Origin: Pseudomonadota bacterium | GTDB lineage: Bacteria > Pseudomonadota > Gammaproteobacteria > Acidiferrobacterales > UBA6901 | DNA: 64,000 nt | Direction: 5' to 3' | NCBI GenBank assembly: GCA_027364845.1 | Contig: DAHXOO010000001.1 | Coordinates: 112,212 to 176,211 of the forward strand | Part shown: piece after piece, positions 30,965 to 40,816 of the stretch | Layout of the letters: each line of letters starts with the position of its first letter | Position numbering within the stretch: the stretch's first letter is position 1 | The notes under the pieces: generated by a model | What the model was told of the DNA's origin: nothing | Databases searched by the model: none | The model's input: only the letters and a program-made list of their open reading frames with translations | Translations under genes and position numbers: made by a program

Positions 30965-30967
30965 GGC

Positions 30968-32290
30968 TCAACCCTCAGGTTGCCTATCCGGCACGTAGAG
31001 ACGGTCGCGCGTCCACGGTATGTCATTGTTGCTGCGTGGTGCAAAAACCACCTGAAACAGCTGCATATCGCTGACACGGAACGCCGCAATGGATCCAGCT
31101 AGATATAGCCGCCACGCGCGCACGAAGCTCTCATCGAACATTGCGGTCACGCGGTCCGCTGCTTTTTCGAATCGCCACAGCCAGTGCTCCAAGGTGCGGG
31201 CATAATGCAATCGAAGGTTTTCGACATCCAGCACTGAATACTCCCACGGCTCCAGGATCCTCATCATCTCGGCCAGGGTGGGGGGATAGGCGCCAGGGAA
31301 GATGCGTCTTTCAATCCAGGCATTCATTGGCTTCGCCTGATTGCGTCCGATCGAATGAATGAGTCCACGACCACTGTCCCTGAGACAGTGGTGAATGATA
31401 TCACCCAGCTCGCGGTAATGATCGGCGCCGACATGTTCCAGCATTCCGACCGACACGAACGCGTCGAAATCCCCGGAAATATTGCGATAATCGTCTTCGA
31501 TATACTCGACAAGCCCTTCGAGACCCTCGGCACTGGCCCGCTCGCGCGCAAATACAACCTGCTCGTGGGAAATATTGTAGGCCTTGACCTTTACGCCATA
31601 GTGCCGTGCCATGTGGCGAGCGAGCGCCCCCCATCCACAGCCGGCCTCGACGACAGTCTCTCCCGGCCGCAGATGAAGTTTCCGGCACACATGGTCCATT
31701 TTTGCGACCTGTGCCTGCTCAAGTGTCGCGCCCGGGGTGGGAAAATACGCACAGGTATAAACCATCTGTTCGTCCAACCACAGCTGGTAAAAGTCATTGC
31801 CAATGTCATAGTGCTTGTGAATATTGTCGCGCGACCCCGCAGGAGTATTTGGGTGGGTACGGCGGGTGCGCGAAATCATGCGCTGCTTCATGCCACCCGA
31901 TGGCACGGCAGTGGATGCGCGATAGACGGTTTCGAGAAACTTGACCAAATCCTCCTCGACATCGATGCGTCCGGAACTGTAACAGTCACCGAAATGGAGA
32001 TCGGGATTAGCGATCAGACGAAGCAGGGCCCAGCGGTCGGCAATGAAAACCCGTGCCGTTGGCACATTCCCACCAAGCGAAACCTCCTCACCGTTCCAGA
32101 GAAGAAAGCCAATAGGTGGATTTCCCACCACCTTCAGCAACCACCTCAATAACCACCGATCAATTCCAAAGACAGGCTGCATCGAGAAGGCGCGCGCGCT
32201 CACGTGGCTGGCACGAATGCCTGCGTCCAAAGATTGTTTGCCGCTCGAGAATGACGGTATGTCAAAAAGTTCTGCCTTGTTCTTGTTCAT
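30968..32290 (-). CDS. Cyclopropane-fatty-acyl-phospholipid synthase family methyltransferase
   Basis: HYDIGNDFYQLWLDEQMVYTCAYFPTPGATLEQAQVAKMDHVCRKLHLRPGETVVEAGCGWGALARHMA; HVGADHYRELGDIIHHCL; IERRIFPGAYPPTLAEM. Confidence 0.94.
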   Translation of the reverse strand: MNKNKAELFDIPSFSSGKQSLDAGIRASHVSARAFSMQPVFGIDRWLLRWLLKVVGNPPIGFLLWNGEEVSLGGNVPTARVFIADRWALLRLIANPDLHFGDCYSSGRIDVEEDLVKFLETVYRASTAVPSGGMKQRMISRTRRTHPNTPAGSRDNIHKHYDIGNDFYQLWLDEQMVYTCAYFPTPGATLEQAQVAKMDHVCRKLHLRPGETVVEAGCGWGALARHMARHYGVKVKAYNISHEQVVFARERASAEGLEGLVEYIEDDYRNISGDFDAFVSVGMLEHVGADHYRELGDIIHHCLRDSGRGLIHSIGRNQAKPMNAWIERRIFPGAYPPTLAEMMRILEPWEYSVLDVENLRLHYARTLEHWLWRFEKAADRVTAMFDESFVRAWRLYLAGSIAAFRVSDMQLFQVVFAPRSNNDIPWTRDRLYVPDRQPEG

Positions 32291-32419
32291 GGTTCCACCT
32301 CCGCTCGACGCGCCATATGGCGGCGCTTCCTTACAGGGAACACATCAGGCGTTGCCATATCCTAAACGCCTGTCTCGCAGCTGACAAATATTTGGGGATG
32401 GCTGGGGAAAAACCACCCC

Positions 32420-32700
32420 TGGCGCAAAATATTCGCCACCACTTGACACATACTCCTGACACCGTGCTCCAGATGCCCTGCGTGGTCCCAAGGCTCAATC
32501 CGCCGTTGACAATCGGCATGGAAATACTGCTCGCTGTGAGCGCCGCTTTGAAATGCGCCGGCACGTCATCTTCACCCTCCACATTGTACGTATATGTAGT
32601 GGACTCACCGTAATACCAGATGGTTCAGCCAGCGCTAAAGGTCGTGGCGTATCGAAGGGTCAGCGTTCCTCTGCCCAATGAGGCTAGCAATGTGCGCCGG
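32420..32700 (-). pseudogene. YjbQ-family (UPF0047) pseudogene
   Basis: Reverse-strand pieces in different frames: ASLIGQRNADPSIRHDL*RWLNHLV / ESTTYTYNVEGEDDVPAHFKAALTASSISMPIVNGGLSLGTTQGIW / EHGVRSMCQVVANI; matches YjbQ NADP.VR.DL, GPDDMPAH.K..LT..S..IP...G.L.LGTWQGI. Confidence 0.72.
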
Positions 32701-32744
32701 ATAAGCCGTACCCCAGGCACTCGCTTACTCCACCTTTGCGCACC

Positions 32745-32990
32745 TAATGCTTGATCGCCGCAAAGACTAGCCGCAGCCGGCGGATCAGGATCGCCACCAA
32801 ACGAAGGCACGTAACCTACGGGCGGTGTAACCCCACTCTGGTGTATCTTGTCCTTCCAAATTTCTGCCTGTGCATCGGCAGCGCGCGAAAGATTCCCGAA
32901 AAGTGCCGACTTCACCGAGTCGGGTTCGGACTGCGCCATGATCCGGTAAAGATACGATGATTGCTTTTCTTCCTTCCAGATCTCTATAAA
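32745..32990 (-). pseudogene. Remnant of a ferritin-like/VIT1-type N-terminal domain gene
   Basis: Reverse frame: EIWKEEKQSSYLYRIMAQSEPDSVKSALFGNLSRAADAQAEIWKDKIHQSGVTPPVGYVPSFG, then frameshift LVAILIRRLRLVFAAIKH*; resembles the ferritin-like helix pair of VIT1/rubrerythrin-type proteins. Confidence 0.45.
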
Positions 32991-33749
32991 TGACGTGGAA
33001 CACTGCTCGCGAACACTGTGGCTCTATAACTGGGTGAAAAATCGGGATACCGTGTCCCAATATGGGCTGGTTTCGCAACTACCCGGTGCGTATGGCGCGC
33101 TCATGCTCGCAGTTCGTTGGCATTCAAGCTCCCTGCCACGATGTATGGCGTGCTGCTTGGCTTCATGACGCTGTCGGCACATGCCGGAATCAGCCTATAG
33201 CCATTCAAGATTACCTCTGCGACCACCGGTTACAGAGGTCAGCCTAGGTTCGCCAATGTCAGCGTCGATCGCATTGACAGGATTCAACCCATAATCTGCT
33301 CGCTGCGGACCACGCAGGTGCTGGTGAAGTCCTGCCCTCATTTGTCCAGCAACAACGCCTATACGGTCACAGGCGAAGAATCCACGCCCTTATAAACAGC
33401 TACATGCAGACACACGGAAATGCACTCGGGTGGGGCATTACGAGAATCATCGAGCACTGAGCGCCCACCTGTCACGCATCGCTCGCGCGACAACCTTCTC
33501 GGACAATCATTGGCGTACCTGGATCTGCCGCAAGCAGCACCAATGGTCGCTCCGCTTCCTTTGCGGTATAACATCTGAATGCTTCGCTTGTAACCCAAGT
33601 CCGGGACACCGCATCGCTCCGGCGCATGACCGAAATCCGTGGCAGGATCACGGCATGCGCCCGCTCCGCGAGCTTTGTCGGGATGGCGGTACGATCCTTT
33701 CGGCACGGTCCCAAGCAGTGCGGCCCGGAGGCACGAGACATGCCGGATG

Positions 33750-36287
33750 TCAACGATACCAGCGTTTATACGCTTCGAACCACAGCATGCTCGACACACC
33801 GGCAATCGCACTAAGCAGCAGATAGCGAACCTCGGTCTTCTCGAGGCGGAACAACCCACTCAGCATCGGCACATAGACCACCACACCAAGAAGCACCAAA
33901 GTTGCAGCCACCACCCACCACAGCGCCGGATTGGGTAATCGCAACACTGCGACGGCCGACCGCGACCAGGAAAGGTTGGTAAAAATCAGCGCTAAATTCG
34001 ATATTACCAGCGTCACGAAGCCCAACGTGCGCGCCTGCGCTTCTCCCAGACCCAGACTCCTAGCCAGCAGAAATATTGCCAGCACGATGGCTAACACCGC
34101 GATGCCCTGCAAAATGCTGAGGACAATCGTGGAGCGGCCGAACAGCGCTGCCTTCGGGTCGCGCGGTGGCCGCCGCATCGCGTCCGCCTCAGGACCCTCA
34201 GCCTCGAAGACGATCGAGCAAGTCGGATCTATGATAAGTTCCAAAAACACAATGTGCACGGGCATCAATACAAGCGGCCACTGTAATAAAACCGGAATTA
34301 GGGACAAGCCCACGATCGGCACGTGCACAGCTACGATATAGGACATCGCCTTGCGCAGATTGTCGGAGATGCGGCGTCCGACGCTAACGGCAGCCACTAT
34401 GGACGAAAAGTCATCGTCCAATAGCACCAGTGCCGCCGACTCACGCGCCACATCTGTGCCGCGACCACCCATCGCAACGCCAATGTGCGCAGCCTTGAGC
34501 GCAGGGGCATCATTAACGCCGTCTCCGGTCATGGCAACGATTTCTCCGTTTTCTTTGAGCACCTGCACCAGTCGCAGCTTCTGCTCTGGGGCCATGCGAG
34601 CGAAGATGCAGACAGCCTTGACACGTTCGCGCAGATCAGCGTCGGTCATGGCATCAAGCTCCGCCCCGGTAACGACGGCATCCGCCGGCTTTAGCCCGAT
34701 CTGCCGGGCGATGCTTCGCGCGGTGACCGGATAATCTCCGGTGATCATCACTACACGAATGCCTGCGGCATAGCAGGCTGCAACCGCTTCCGGTACGGAC
34801 GGACGGATGGGGTCGGCGAGACCGACCAGACCCACGAACTCGAAGGAAAAATCGTGCTGTTGCTGCGGCAAGTCCGGTGCACGGAACTGCGCTTTCGCCA
34901 CTCCGATAACTCTCAGGCCCTCGCTGGCCAGCATGGTCACGTTGCGCATAAGTTCTTGTTCCTGCGCTTCGTTCAGATGGCACAGACCGAAAATCGCCTC
35001 CGGTGCTCCCTTGGCAGCGATCACGTAGTGCTCGCTGCGGCCAGCGCGCCAAACATGGGACAATGCCAGCAACTCCCGCGACAACGGATACGCACGCCCC
35101 AGTACCCAATCGTCGTGCAGATGCTCGGTTGCGCTTAGAGCTTTTGTGCCCTGGCCGCGCAGCGCCTGCTCCATCGGATCGAAAGGATCACGTTGGCTCG
35201 CCAGAATCCCGTATTCGACGAGCTCATGAAAGGCCTCCGGCAACACTCCGCCGGTGGAATCCAGATCGAGATACCCGCCACTCGTCCACAGCTTCCTGAC
35301 GGACATGCGGTTTTGCGTGAGAGTGCCGGTCTTGTCGACGCACAGTACGGTCGCCGCGCCCAGCATCTCCACAGCTGCAACACGGCGAGTTAGGACCCGA
35401 TGCTGCGAAATGCGCCAGGCGCCAAGAGCCAGAAATACCGACATCACGACAGGAAATTCTTCCGGCAGAATCGCCATGGCAGTAGCCAAGCCAGCGAGCA
35501 GGCCGTGCAGCCAGTCGTCGCGGCTGAGTCCATAGGCGACGACCACTAAGACACACAGGATCATTCCGATGATGGCGAACAGGCGAACCAAACGCGCCGT
35601 CTCGCGCTGCAAAGTGGTGTCCTCCTGCTTGAGCGTCTGCAGCGCACGACCGATATGGCCAATTTGAGTATGTACCCCGATGGCCTGGACTTCGACTAAG
35701 CCCTTGCCTTGCACTACGAGAGTGCTGGCGTACACGTATGGCAGGTCATCACCGCCGGGACGGGGCGTTTCGGCAGTGCCAGCATCATGCGCGCGCTTGC
35801 GCACCGGGACCGATTCTCCAGTCAACAGGGATTCGTCGGCTTCCAGGTTGCTGCTCGCAAGAACGCGCGCGTCCGCCGGAACTCGGTCTCCTTCAGCCAG
35901 TATCAGGATGTCACCGCGAACCACCTCACGACCTGGTATGCGCTGCGTCTGACCACCGCGGATAACCTGAGCGCGCGGGCTCGACAAGTTGCGTAGCGCC
36001 TCCAACGCGCGCTCGGTCTTGCGCTCCTGATAGAGAGTTATGCCCATTACGACGCCGACAAAGCACAGGAGCATGATCGCTTCGCGTACATTGCCCAGCA
36101 CTAGGTATATCGTGCCACACGCGAGCAGCAGCAGAAACATTGGTTCGCGCGCCACGCCCCAAGCGATAGCTGCGACGGTACGCGGTCGCGCCGATGGCAG
36201 CTCGTTGTAGCCATCCGCGGCAAGGCGGGTTGCAGCCTCCTGTGGAGTAAGCCCCGGTATACCTGAAAAGTCGGAATCCTGCGGCAT
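33750..36287 (-). CDS. Cation-translocating P-type ATPase (P2-like, PEEFP variant)
   Basis: VLCVDKTGTLTQNRM phosphorylation motif; TGES; MTGDGVNDAPALKAAHIGVAMGGRGTDVARE; PEEFPVVMSVFLALGAWRIS. Confidence 0.93.
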   Translation of the reverse strand: MPQDSDFSGIPGLTPQEAATRLAADGYNELPSARPRTVAAIAWGVAREPMFLLLLACGTIYLVLGNVREAIMLLCFVGVVMGITLYQERKTERALEALRNLSSPRAQVIRGGQTQRIPGREVVRGDILILAEGDRVPADARVLASSNLEADESLLTGESVPVRKRAHDAGTAETPRPGGDDLPYVYASTLVVQGKGLVEVQAIGVHTQIGHIGRALQTLKQEDTTLQRETARLVRLFAIIGMILCVLVVVAYGLSRDDWLHGLLAGLATAMAILPEEFPVVMSVFLALGAWRISQHRVLTRRVAAVEMLGAATVLCVDKTGTLTQNRMSVRKLWTSGGYLDLDSTGGVLPEAFHELVEYGILASQRDPFDPMEQALRGQGTKALSATEHLHDDWVLGRAYPLSRELLALSHVWRAGRSEHYVIAAKGAPEAIFGLCHLNEAQEQELMRNVTMLASEGLRVIGVAKAQFRAPDLPQQQHDFSFEFVGLVGLADPIRPSVPEAVAACYAAGIRVVMITGDYPVTARSIARQIGLKPADAVVTGAELDAMTDADLRERVKAVCIFARMAPEQKLRLVQVLKENGEIVAMTGDGVNDAPALKAAHIGVAMGGRGTDVARESAALVLLDDDFSSIVAAVSVGRRISDNLRKAMSYIVAVHVPIVGLSLIPVLLQWPLVLMPVHIVFLELIIDPTCSIVFEAEGPEADAMRRPPRDPKAALFGRSTIVLSILQGIAVLAIVLAIFLLARSLGLGEAQARTLGFVTLVISNLALIFTNLSWSRSAVAVLRLPNPALWWVVAATLVLLGVVVYVPMLSGLFRLEKTEVRYLLLSAIAGVSSMLWFEAYKRWYR

Positions 36288-36446
36288 ATAGTTTTACCTA
36301 CACCCGTGCGCATTCGGCACATGTCCCCGCAATGATGCCACAGCTGTTCGCTGCAGGCAGTGTTTGTTCGCGCGTTGTTCAATTCGTCTCCTGCCTGGTG
36401 GTATGCTCATCGCCGGGAAAGACAGACTATGATGCAGGGGGAATCC

Positions 36447-37349
36447 GTGAACCGCGTTATGATCATAGGATGCGGCGACATCGGGACGCGTGTGGCGGCG
36501 CTCTGGCAGGCGCGTGGCGTGGCCGTGGCGGCACTGTCGCGCAGCGTCACCAGTACCGGGCGCCTGCACGACCGCGGAATTGAAGCGCTGCAGGGCGACC
36601 TAGACCGGTCTGATACGCTTACTCAAATCAATGTCGACGACTGCCTGCTCTATTACTTCGTTCCTCCGCCGAATGTCGGCGAAACCGATCTACGCATGCG
36701 CGCTCTGCTTGACGCCCTGTCTAACAGGCCGAACCCTCGCAAGGTAGTGTATATAAGCACCACTGGAGTCTACGGCGATAATGGCGGCGCATGGGTGACC
36801 GAGGATACGCCCGCCAACCCGCGGACCACGCGTGCTCGGCGCCGCTTGGACGCGGAGACCGTGCTACGTAGTTGGGGCCGCAACCAGGGAGTGGCAGCTA
36901 TCGTGCTACGTGTGCCCGGTATTTACGGGCCAGGGCGCCTTCCGATTGAGGCAATCCGATTGGGCCGGCCTGTGGTGAACGAAGCCGAATGCGGATTTTC
37001 CAATCGCATCCACGCCGACGACCTTGCCCGCATCTGCATTGCGGCCGCCGAACGGGGGCGCGCCGATACCATATATAATGCAAGTGACGGCAGTCCGGGA
37101 ACCATGACCGACTACTTTAACCGTGCTGCCGACGCCCTCGACCTGCCGCGCCCGCCAGTAGTGAGCCGCGCCGATGCTGCACGCTTCCTGAGCCCGGAGA
37201 TGCTTTCATATCTTGACGAGTCACGGCGTATCGACAACCGACGAATGCGCGAGGAGCTCGGTGTCGAACCTCTTTATCCCAATCTGCAGGCTGGCCTTGG
37301 TGCGTGCGTCGCAACCAGACCCGGTACTGCGAAAGGAGATGAGGCTTAG
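36447..37349 (+). CDS. NAD(P)-binding SDR/epimerase family protein (YeeZ-like)
   Basis: VNRVMIIGCGDIGTRVAALWQARGVAVAALSRS; VVYISTTGVYGDNGGAWVTEDTP; VLRVPGIYGPGR; GTG start with GGGGGA RBS; ORF track gives 36360. Confidence 0.88.
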   Translation: MNRVMIIGCGDIGTRVAALWQARGVAVAALSRSVTSTGRLHDRGIEALQGDLDRSDTLTQINVDDCLLYYFVPPPNVGETDLRMRALLDALSNRPNPRKVVYISTTGVYGDNGGAWVTEDTPANPRTTRARRRLDAETVLRSWGRNQGVAAIVLRVPGIYGPGRLPIEAIRLGRPVVNEAECGFSNRIHADDLARICIAAAERGRADTIYNASDGSPGTMTDYFNRAADALDLPRPPVVSRADAARFLSPEMLSYLDESRRIDNRRMREELGVEPLYPNLQAGLGACVATRPGTAKGDEA

Positions 37350-38488
37350 TAGCTTGCGGCGGTGCGCAACGCCGCGTACTGCTGCAAGATGGGTCCAACC
37401 AACGGCTCCATCTTCTTGGTCATGACCGTCCCAACCGCGGTGGTATGAGAGAAAATCGGGTTCAGCAACGTCTCGCTCACCTGAGACACGGCCAACAACG
37501 CAACAATCTCGCGCTCCAGCCTCGGAGCTAAATGTACCAGCGCTGCAAGCGGTCCGGCGGCGCAATCCGCTTGCGCGCTGTCCCGATATTGTGTCTGCGC
37601 GCGCTCGATGGCCGCAACCATGTCGCGCGGCGGCTCTTCGAGCGGTGTCGAACCGCGGAAGTAGCTGCCGATGACGTTCATGACGCTGATGGCCGCTTCC
37701 TGGCTGGCTGGCTTCCGCAGTATGCGCTCGGACACCGCCATGAAGCTCTGGCCCGAACGGTCGAGCAGCCGCAGCAATCGCGCCGCATATTCATTGCCGG
37801 CGCGCGCCAGCGGGTCCAAGATGTCGCACTGGCGAGCAAAGTCACTACGCGCAGCCTCCTCATCGGGCAGCGCGTCAGGTGTGGACTCGAGAAAACCAAG
37901 GTGATAAACATTTTTGTGCCAGCCTTTCTCCCAGATCCGCCGGCGCGCACGCTCATCAACCAGGCCCGGCTGCAGCACCAGTCGCACCGTTGCAATGATC
38001 GCGAGCGGCTCGGTCTCAAACGGCAGATATTCGACTAGGTATCCCGCCAATACTTTGCCCATGCTACCCCGGACAACGCACTCTCGGGCCAGCATGCAGC
38101 GCGCAATTTCCGGAGTGGGCAGCGCCCACCATGCACGGCGGGCAAGCTCATCCGTGAGACCGGCCGCGGCGGCGACCGCCACTACTGCCTCCGGTTCCCC
38201 AAGCATCAAAAGCTCGGCCAGACGTGCATCGCGGGCCTGACCCATGCGCGTCCAGCGCTGCAGAAATGCCGGATAGCCCCCGGGCGAACCAAGCACATGT
38301 CCGGAAAGCAGTTCGCGCACGCAGCGCAGGTACTGATCCGGATGGCCAGTCGGGCGAAGCCTGATCTTGGCTTCCTGGTCTCCGAACAGGCCATGAACCA
38401 TCATGCTCTGCTCGTCCACCCGGATCGCCTCGATCGGATTGGCGAGCAGCACATTCAGCCGCAACATGTCTTCATCGCTCAGTTGCAT
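37346..38488 (-). CDS. Probable DsrS-like protein (function unknown)
   Basis: MQLSDEDMLRLNVLLANPIEAIRVDEQSMMVHGLFGDQEAKIRLRPTGHPDQYLRCVRELLSGHVLGSPGGYPAFLQRWTRMGQ; recalled similarity to DsrS of the dsr cluster, upstream of VWA and MoxR genes; not verified. Confidence 0.5.
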   Translation of the reverse strand: MQLSDEDMLRLNVLLANPIEAIRVDEQSMMVHGLFGDQEAKIRLRPTGHPDQYLRCVRELLSGHVLGSPGGYPAFLQRWTRMGQARDARLAELLMLGEPEAVVAVAAAAGLTDELARRAWWALPTPEIARCMLARECVVRGSMGKVLAGYLVEYLPFETEPLAIIATVRLVLQPGLVDERARRRIWEKGWHKNVYHLGFLESTPDALPDEEAARSDFARQCDILDPLARAGNEYAARLLRLLDRSGQSFMAVSERILRKPASQEAAISVMNVIGSYFRGSTPLEEPPRDMVAAIERAQTQYRDSAQADCAAGPLAALVHLAPRLEREIVALLAVSQVSETLLNPIFSHTTAVGTVMTKKMEPLVGPILQQYAALRTAASY

Positions 38489-38522
38489 AATTTCGTCAAG
38501 CGGCGCGAATGCGGCCTGCCTC

Positions 38523-39764
38523 TTAATTCAGCTGAACCCGCTGGCCCCACGGTACAGAGGACTTCCCCTTGACCAGCCAGATCACCGGGAATGGCGGCAC
38601 ATACCGGGGAAATTCGCCGTCTGCATCGGTGAAATACAGCAATAAATCCGGCTGGCGGTCCTGCTTCTCAAGCCACTCGAAAGGAGGAATGAAGCTAGTA
38701 CCGCCCCCACCCAGCAGCGTTTCAGGTAATGTCAAATTCTCCCATGGCTCGTATCGCCACGGACCGCCCTCGCTGAGCTTGTCGTCGCAGCCGAGCAGGG
38801 TGACCCTCGCCCGTAGCTGCCCCTTGAGCGCGTCAACCTCCGCCAGAAACTCGCGCATTTCCGTGTCTCCGATCGAGCCACTGGTATCAAGCACAATGAC
38901 AAGCTCAACCTGAGAACTGCGCAGGCTGGGCAAAATCGCTGCGCCCTCGCGCCGCGAGGGCCGCGTGAAACTGTAGTCGTCGCGGCCACTCGCACTCATA
39001 TAACGTGCAAGCAGCATGCGCCACGGAAGCTGCGGCTGAAGCAGATGATCGATCACACGCGCCATCGAAGCGGTAAGCTTTCCGCTCTGCATCGCCTGCT
39101 GCGCCGCGCCAGCCAGACGCTGGCGCCACTGCACGCTCATTGCTTCGCGCTCGCTTTCCGTCAGTGGTGCTGGCTTTGCAGCGCCATCGCGCCTCACATC
39201 CGATGCTGCACCACCATCACCATCTCCAGATCCCGCATCGTCGGATTGCGGACTGCAGTCGCTGTCGCGAGATCTACCGCCACTAGATCCGTCCTCGCGG
39301 CGGCTGTCCTCCTCATCGTAAAGGTGCTGGTCCAGCGGTTCCTGTTCCTCGTTTTCCTGTATGCAGGGATATATCTCCTCCGCAGTCATTCCATCAAAGC
39401 AGTCGAGCAGCAGGGTTCCCGGAGGCGGCGTCAGGCCGTCGTTCACAAGTAGCGGGTTCACGGCGTAGTCGCAAGCGAGGTCCCAGCGCCGTTTTACCCG
39501 ATGCTGGCGTCGCACAAAGTGCGACAGCGCACAATGCAGCGCTTCATGCGCGAGCACAAATTGGGTCTGATCCAGGTTGAGGGCGCCGATGTAATCGCGG
39601 TTATAGTAGAACCCGCGTGCATCGGTGGCGGTGGTCCTGCACCACGCCGAATCGGCCGCAACCACAGGCAATCGCAGCACCAGTGCCCCGAGAAATGGCT
39701 TGTCGAGAATCAGCCGTGCCCGCGCCGCCGCGAGCTTGGTTTCCACATCATCCTTTGCGGCCAT
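38523..39764 (-). CDS. VWA-like / DUF2201 putative metallopeptidase domain protein
   Basis: FVLAHEALHCALSHFVRRQHRVKRRWDLACDYAVNPLL (HExxH-like) and C-term VELVIVLDTSGSIGDTEMREFLAEVDALK (MIDAS DxSxS). Confidence 0.88.
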   Translation of the reverse strand: MAAKDDVETKLAAARARLILDKPFLGALVLRLPVVAADSAWCRTTATDARGFYYNRDYIGALNLDQTQFVLAHEALHCALSHFVRRQHRVKRRWDLACDYAVNPLLVNDGLTPPPGTLLLDCFDGMTAEEIYPCIQENEEQEPLDQHLYDEEDSRREDGSSGGRSRDSDCSPQSDDAGSGDGDGGAASDVRRDGAAKPAPLTESEREAMSVQWRQRLAGAAQQAMQSGKLTASMARVIDHLLQPQLPWRMLLARYMSASGRDDYSFTRPSRREGAAILPSLRSSQVELVIVLDTSGSIGDTEMREFLAEVDALKGQLRARVTLLGCDDKLSEGGPWRYEPWENLTLPETLLGGGGTSFIPPFEWLEKQDRQPDLLLYFTDADGEFPRYVPPFPVIWLVKGKSSVPWGQRVQLN

Positions 39765-39769
39765 GGTCC

Positions 39770-40816
39770 TTACATGTCAAAAAGCATCACATCTGCGATA
39801 TGCTTCGCCCAGTGTCCAAACTGCGGAAGCGCAAACAGCTTGCGCCCCACTGCACGCTGCATGTCCGAGACCAGCATCACACCCATTTCGCGCTGAGGAA
39901 ACCTGGACGCATAGTCGAGAATATGGCCATAGACGCGGCTTTCATCGGCGCTGTTCCGTGCGCGCAACGCGCGCCCGACGAGCGCACTCGCTACTGCATA
40001 CTGGAGGTCAATCTCGCGCGGCACCAACACGCTTTCTCCACCGATGATGGCGTCGATGTCCGGTAGGTTATCTAGATTTTCGATGAAGGCCTGTAACTCT
40101 ACGGCGGCTGCCGGACCGACACATGCCTGCAGCGCGCCACGCAGAAGTTCCGGCTGGTCGCCAAACTTATGAAGCGTGCGGTGCACGAATTCCCAGGAGC
40201 GTGGACTGGGAAACGCAACAGGATTGTGCGCAGGATCGAAGTCGAACAGCAACTCCGGCCTGAAACGCAGGAATGCCACGATGCGTTCATCTATGCCATT
40301 GGCATAGGCCCAGCTCACCCAATCGTCAAGATGGGTCTCCACCTCGAAATGCGAGAATCTGTTGGCAAGCGGCGCCGGCATGCTGTACGTGACTCCGCGG
40401 TCTCCGTGGCGATTGCCGGCCGCGAATATCGCCCATCCGTCGGGAACCCGATAGGCTCCGAGGCGCCGGTCGAGAATCAGCTGGTAAGCCGCTGCCGACA
40501 CAGTCGGTGCGGCCGACGTGATCTCGTCCAGAAACAGAATGCCCGCCTGACCATGGCGCGTGGCGTCCGGCAGCATCGCAGGAATCGCCCATTCGACGAG
40601 ATCATTGACCCGGAACGGTATGCCACGCAAATCGGTCGGCTCCATCTGCGACAGGCGGATGTCAATGACCGGCACGGCATGCCGGGAGGCGATCTGCGTG
40701 ACCATCTGGGACTTTCCTACTCCCGGTGGCCCCCACAACATTACCGGCGTATGGTGGCCGTCCCGGGCGCTGGTGAATTCCCGGTCCAAGATGGAAAGCA
40801 GGTGCAAAGGACGCAT
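39770..40816 (-). CDS. MoxR-like AAA+ ATPase
   Basis: HTPVMLWGPPGVGKSQMVTQIA Walker A; ILFLDEITSAAPTVSAAAYQLILDRRLG Walker B; coupled to the VWA protein. Confidence 0.92.
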   Translation of the reverse strand: MRPLHLLSILDREFTSARDGHHTPVMLWGPPGVGKSQMVTQIASRHAVPVIDIRLSQMEPTDLRGIPFRVNDLVEWAIPAMLPDATRHGQAGILFLDEITSAAPTVSAAAYQLILDRRLGAYRVPDGWAIFAAGNRHGDRGVTYSMPAPLANRFSHFEVETHLDDWVSWAYANGIDERIVAFLRFRPELLFDFDPAHNPVAFPSPRSWEFVHRTLHKFGDQPELLRGALQACVGPAAAVELQAFIENLDNLPDIDAIIGGESVLVPREIDLQYAVASALVGRALRARNSADESRVYGHILDYASRFPQREMGVMLVSDMQRAVGRKLFALPQFGHWAKHIADVMLFDM

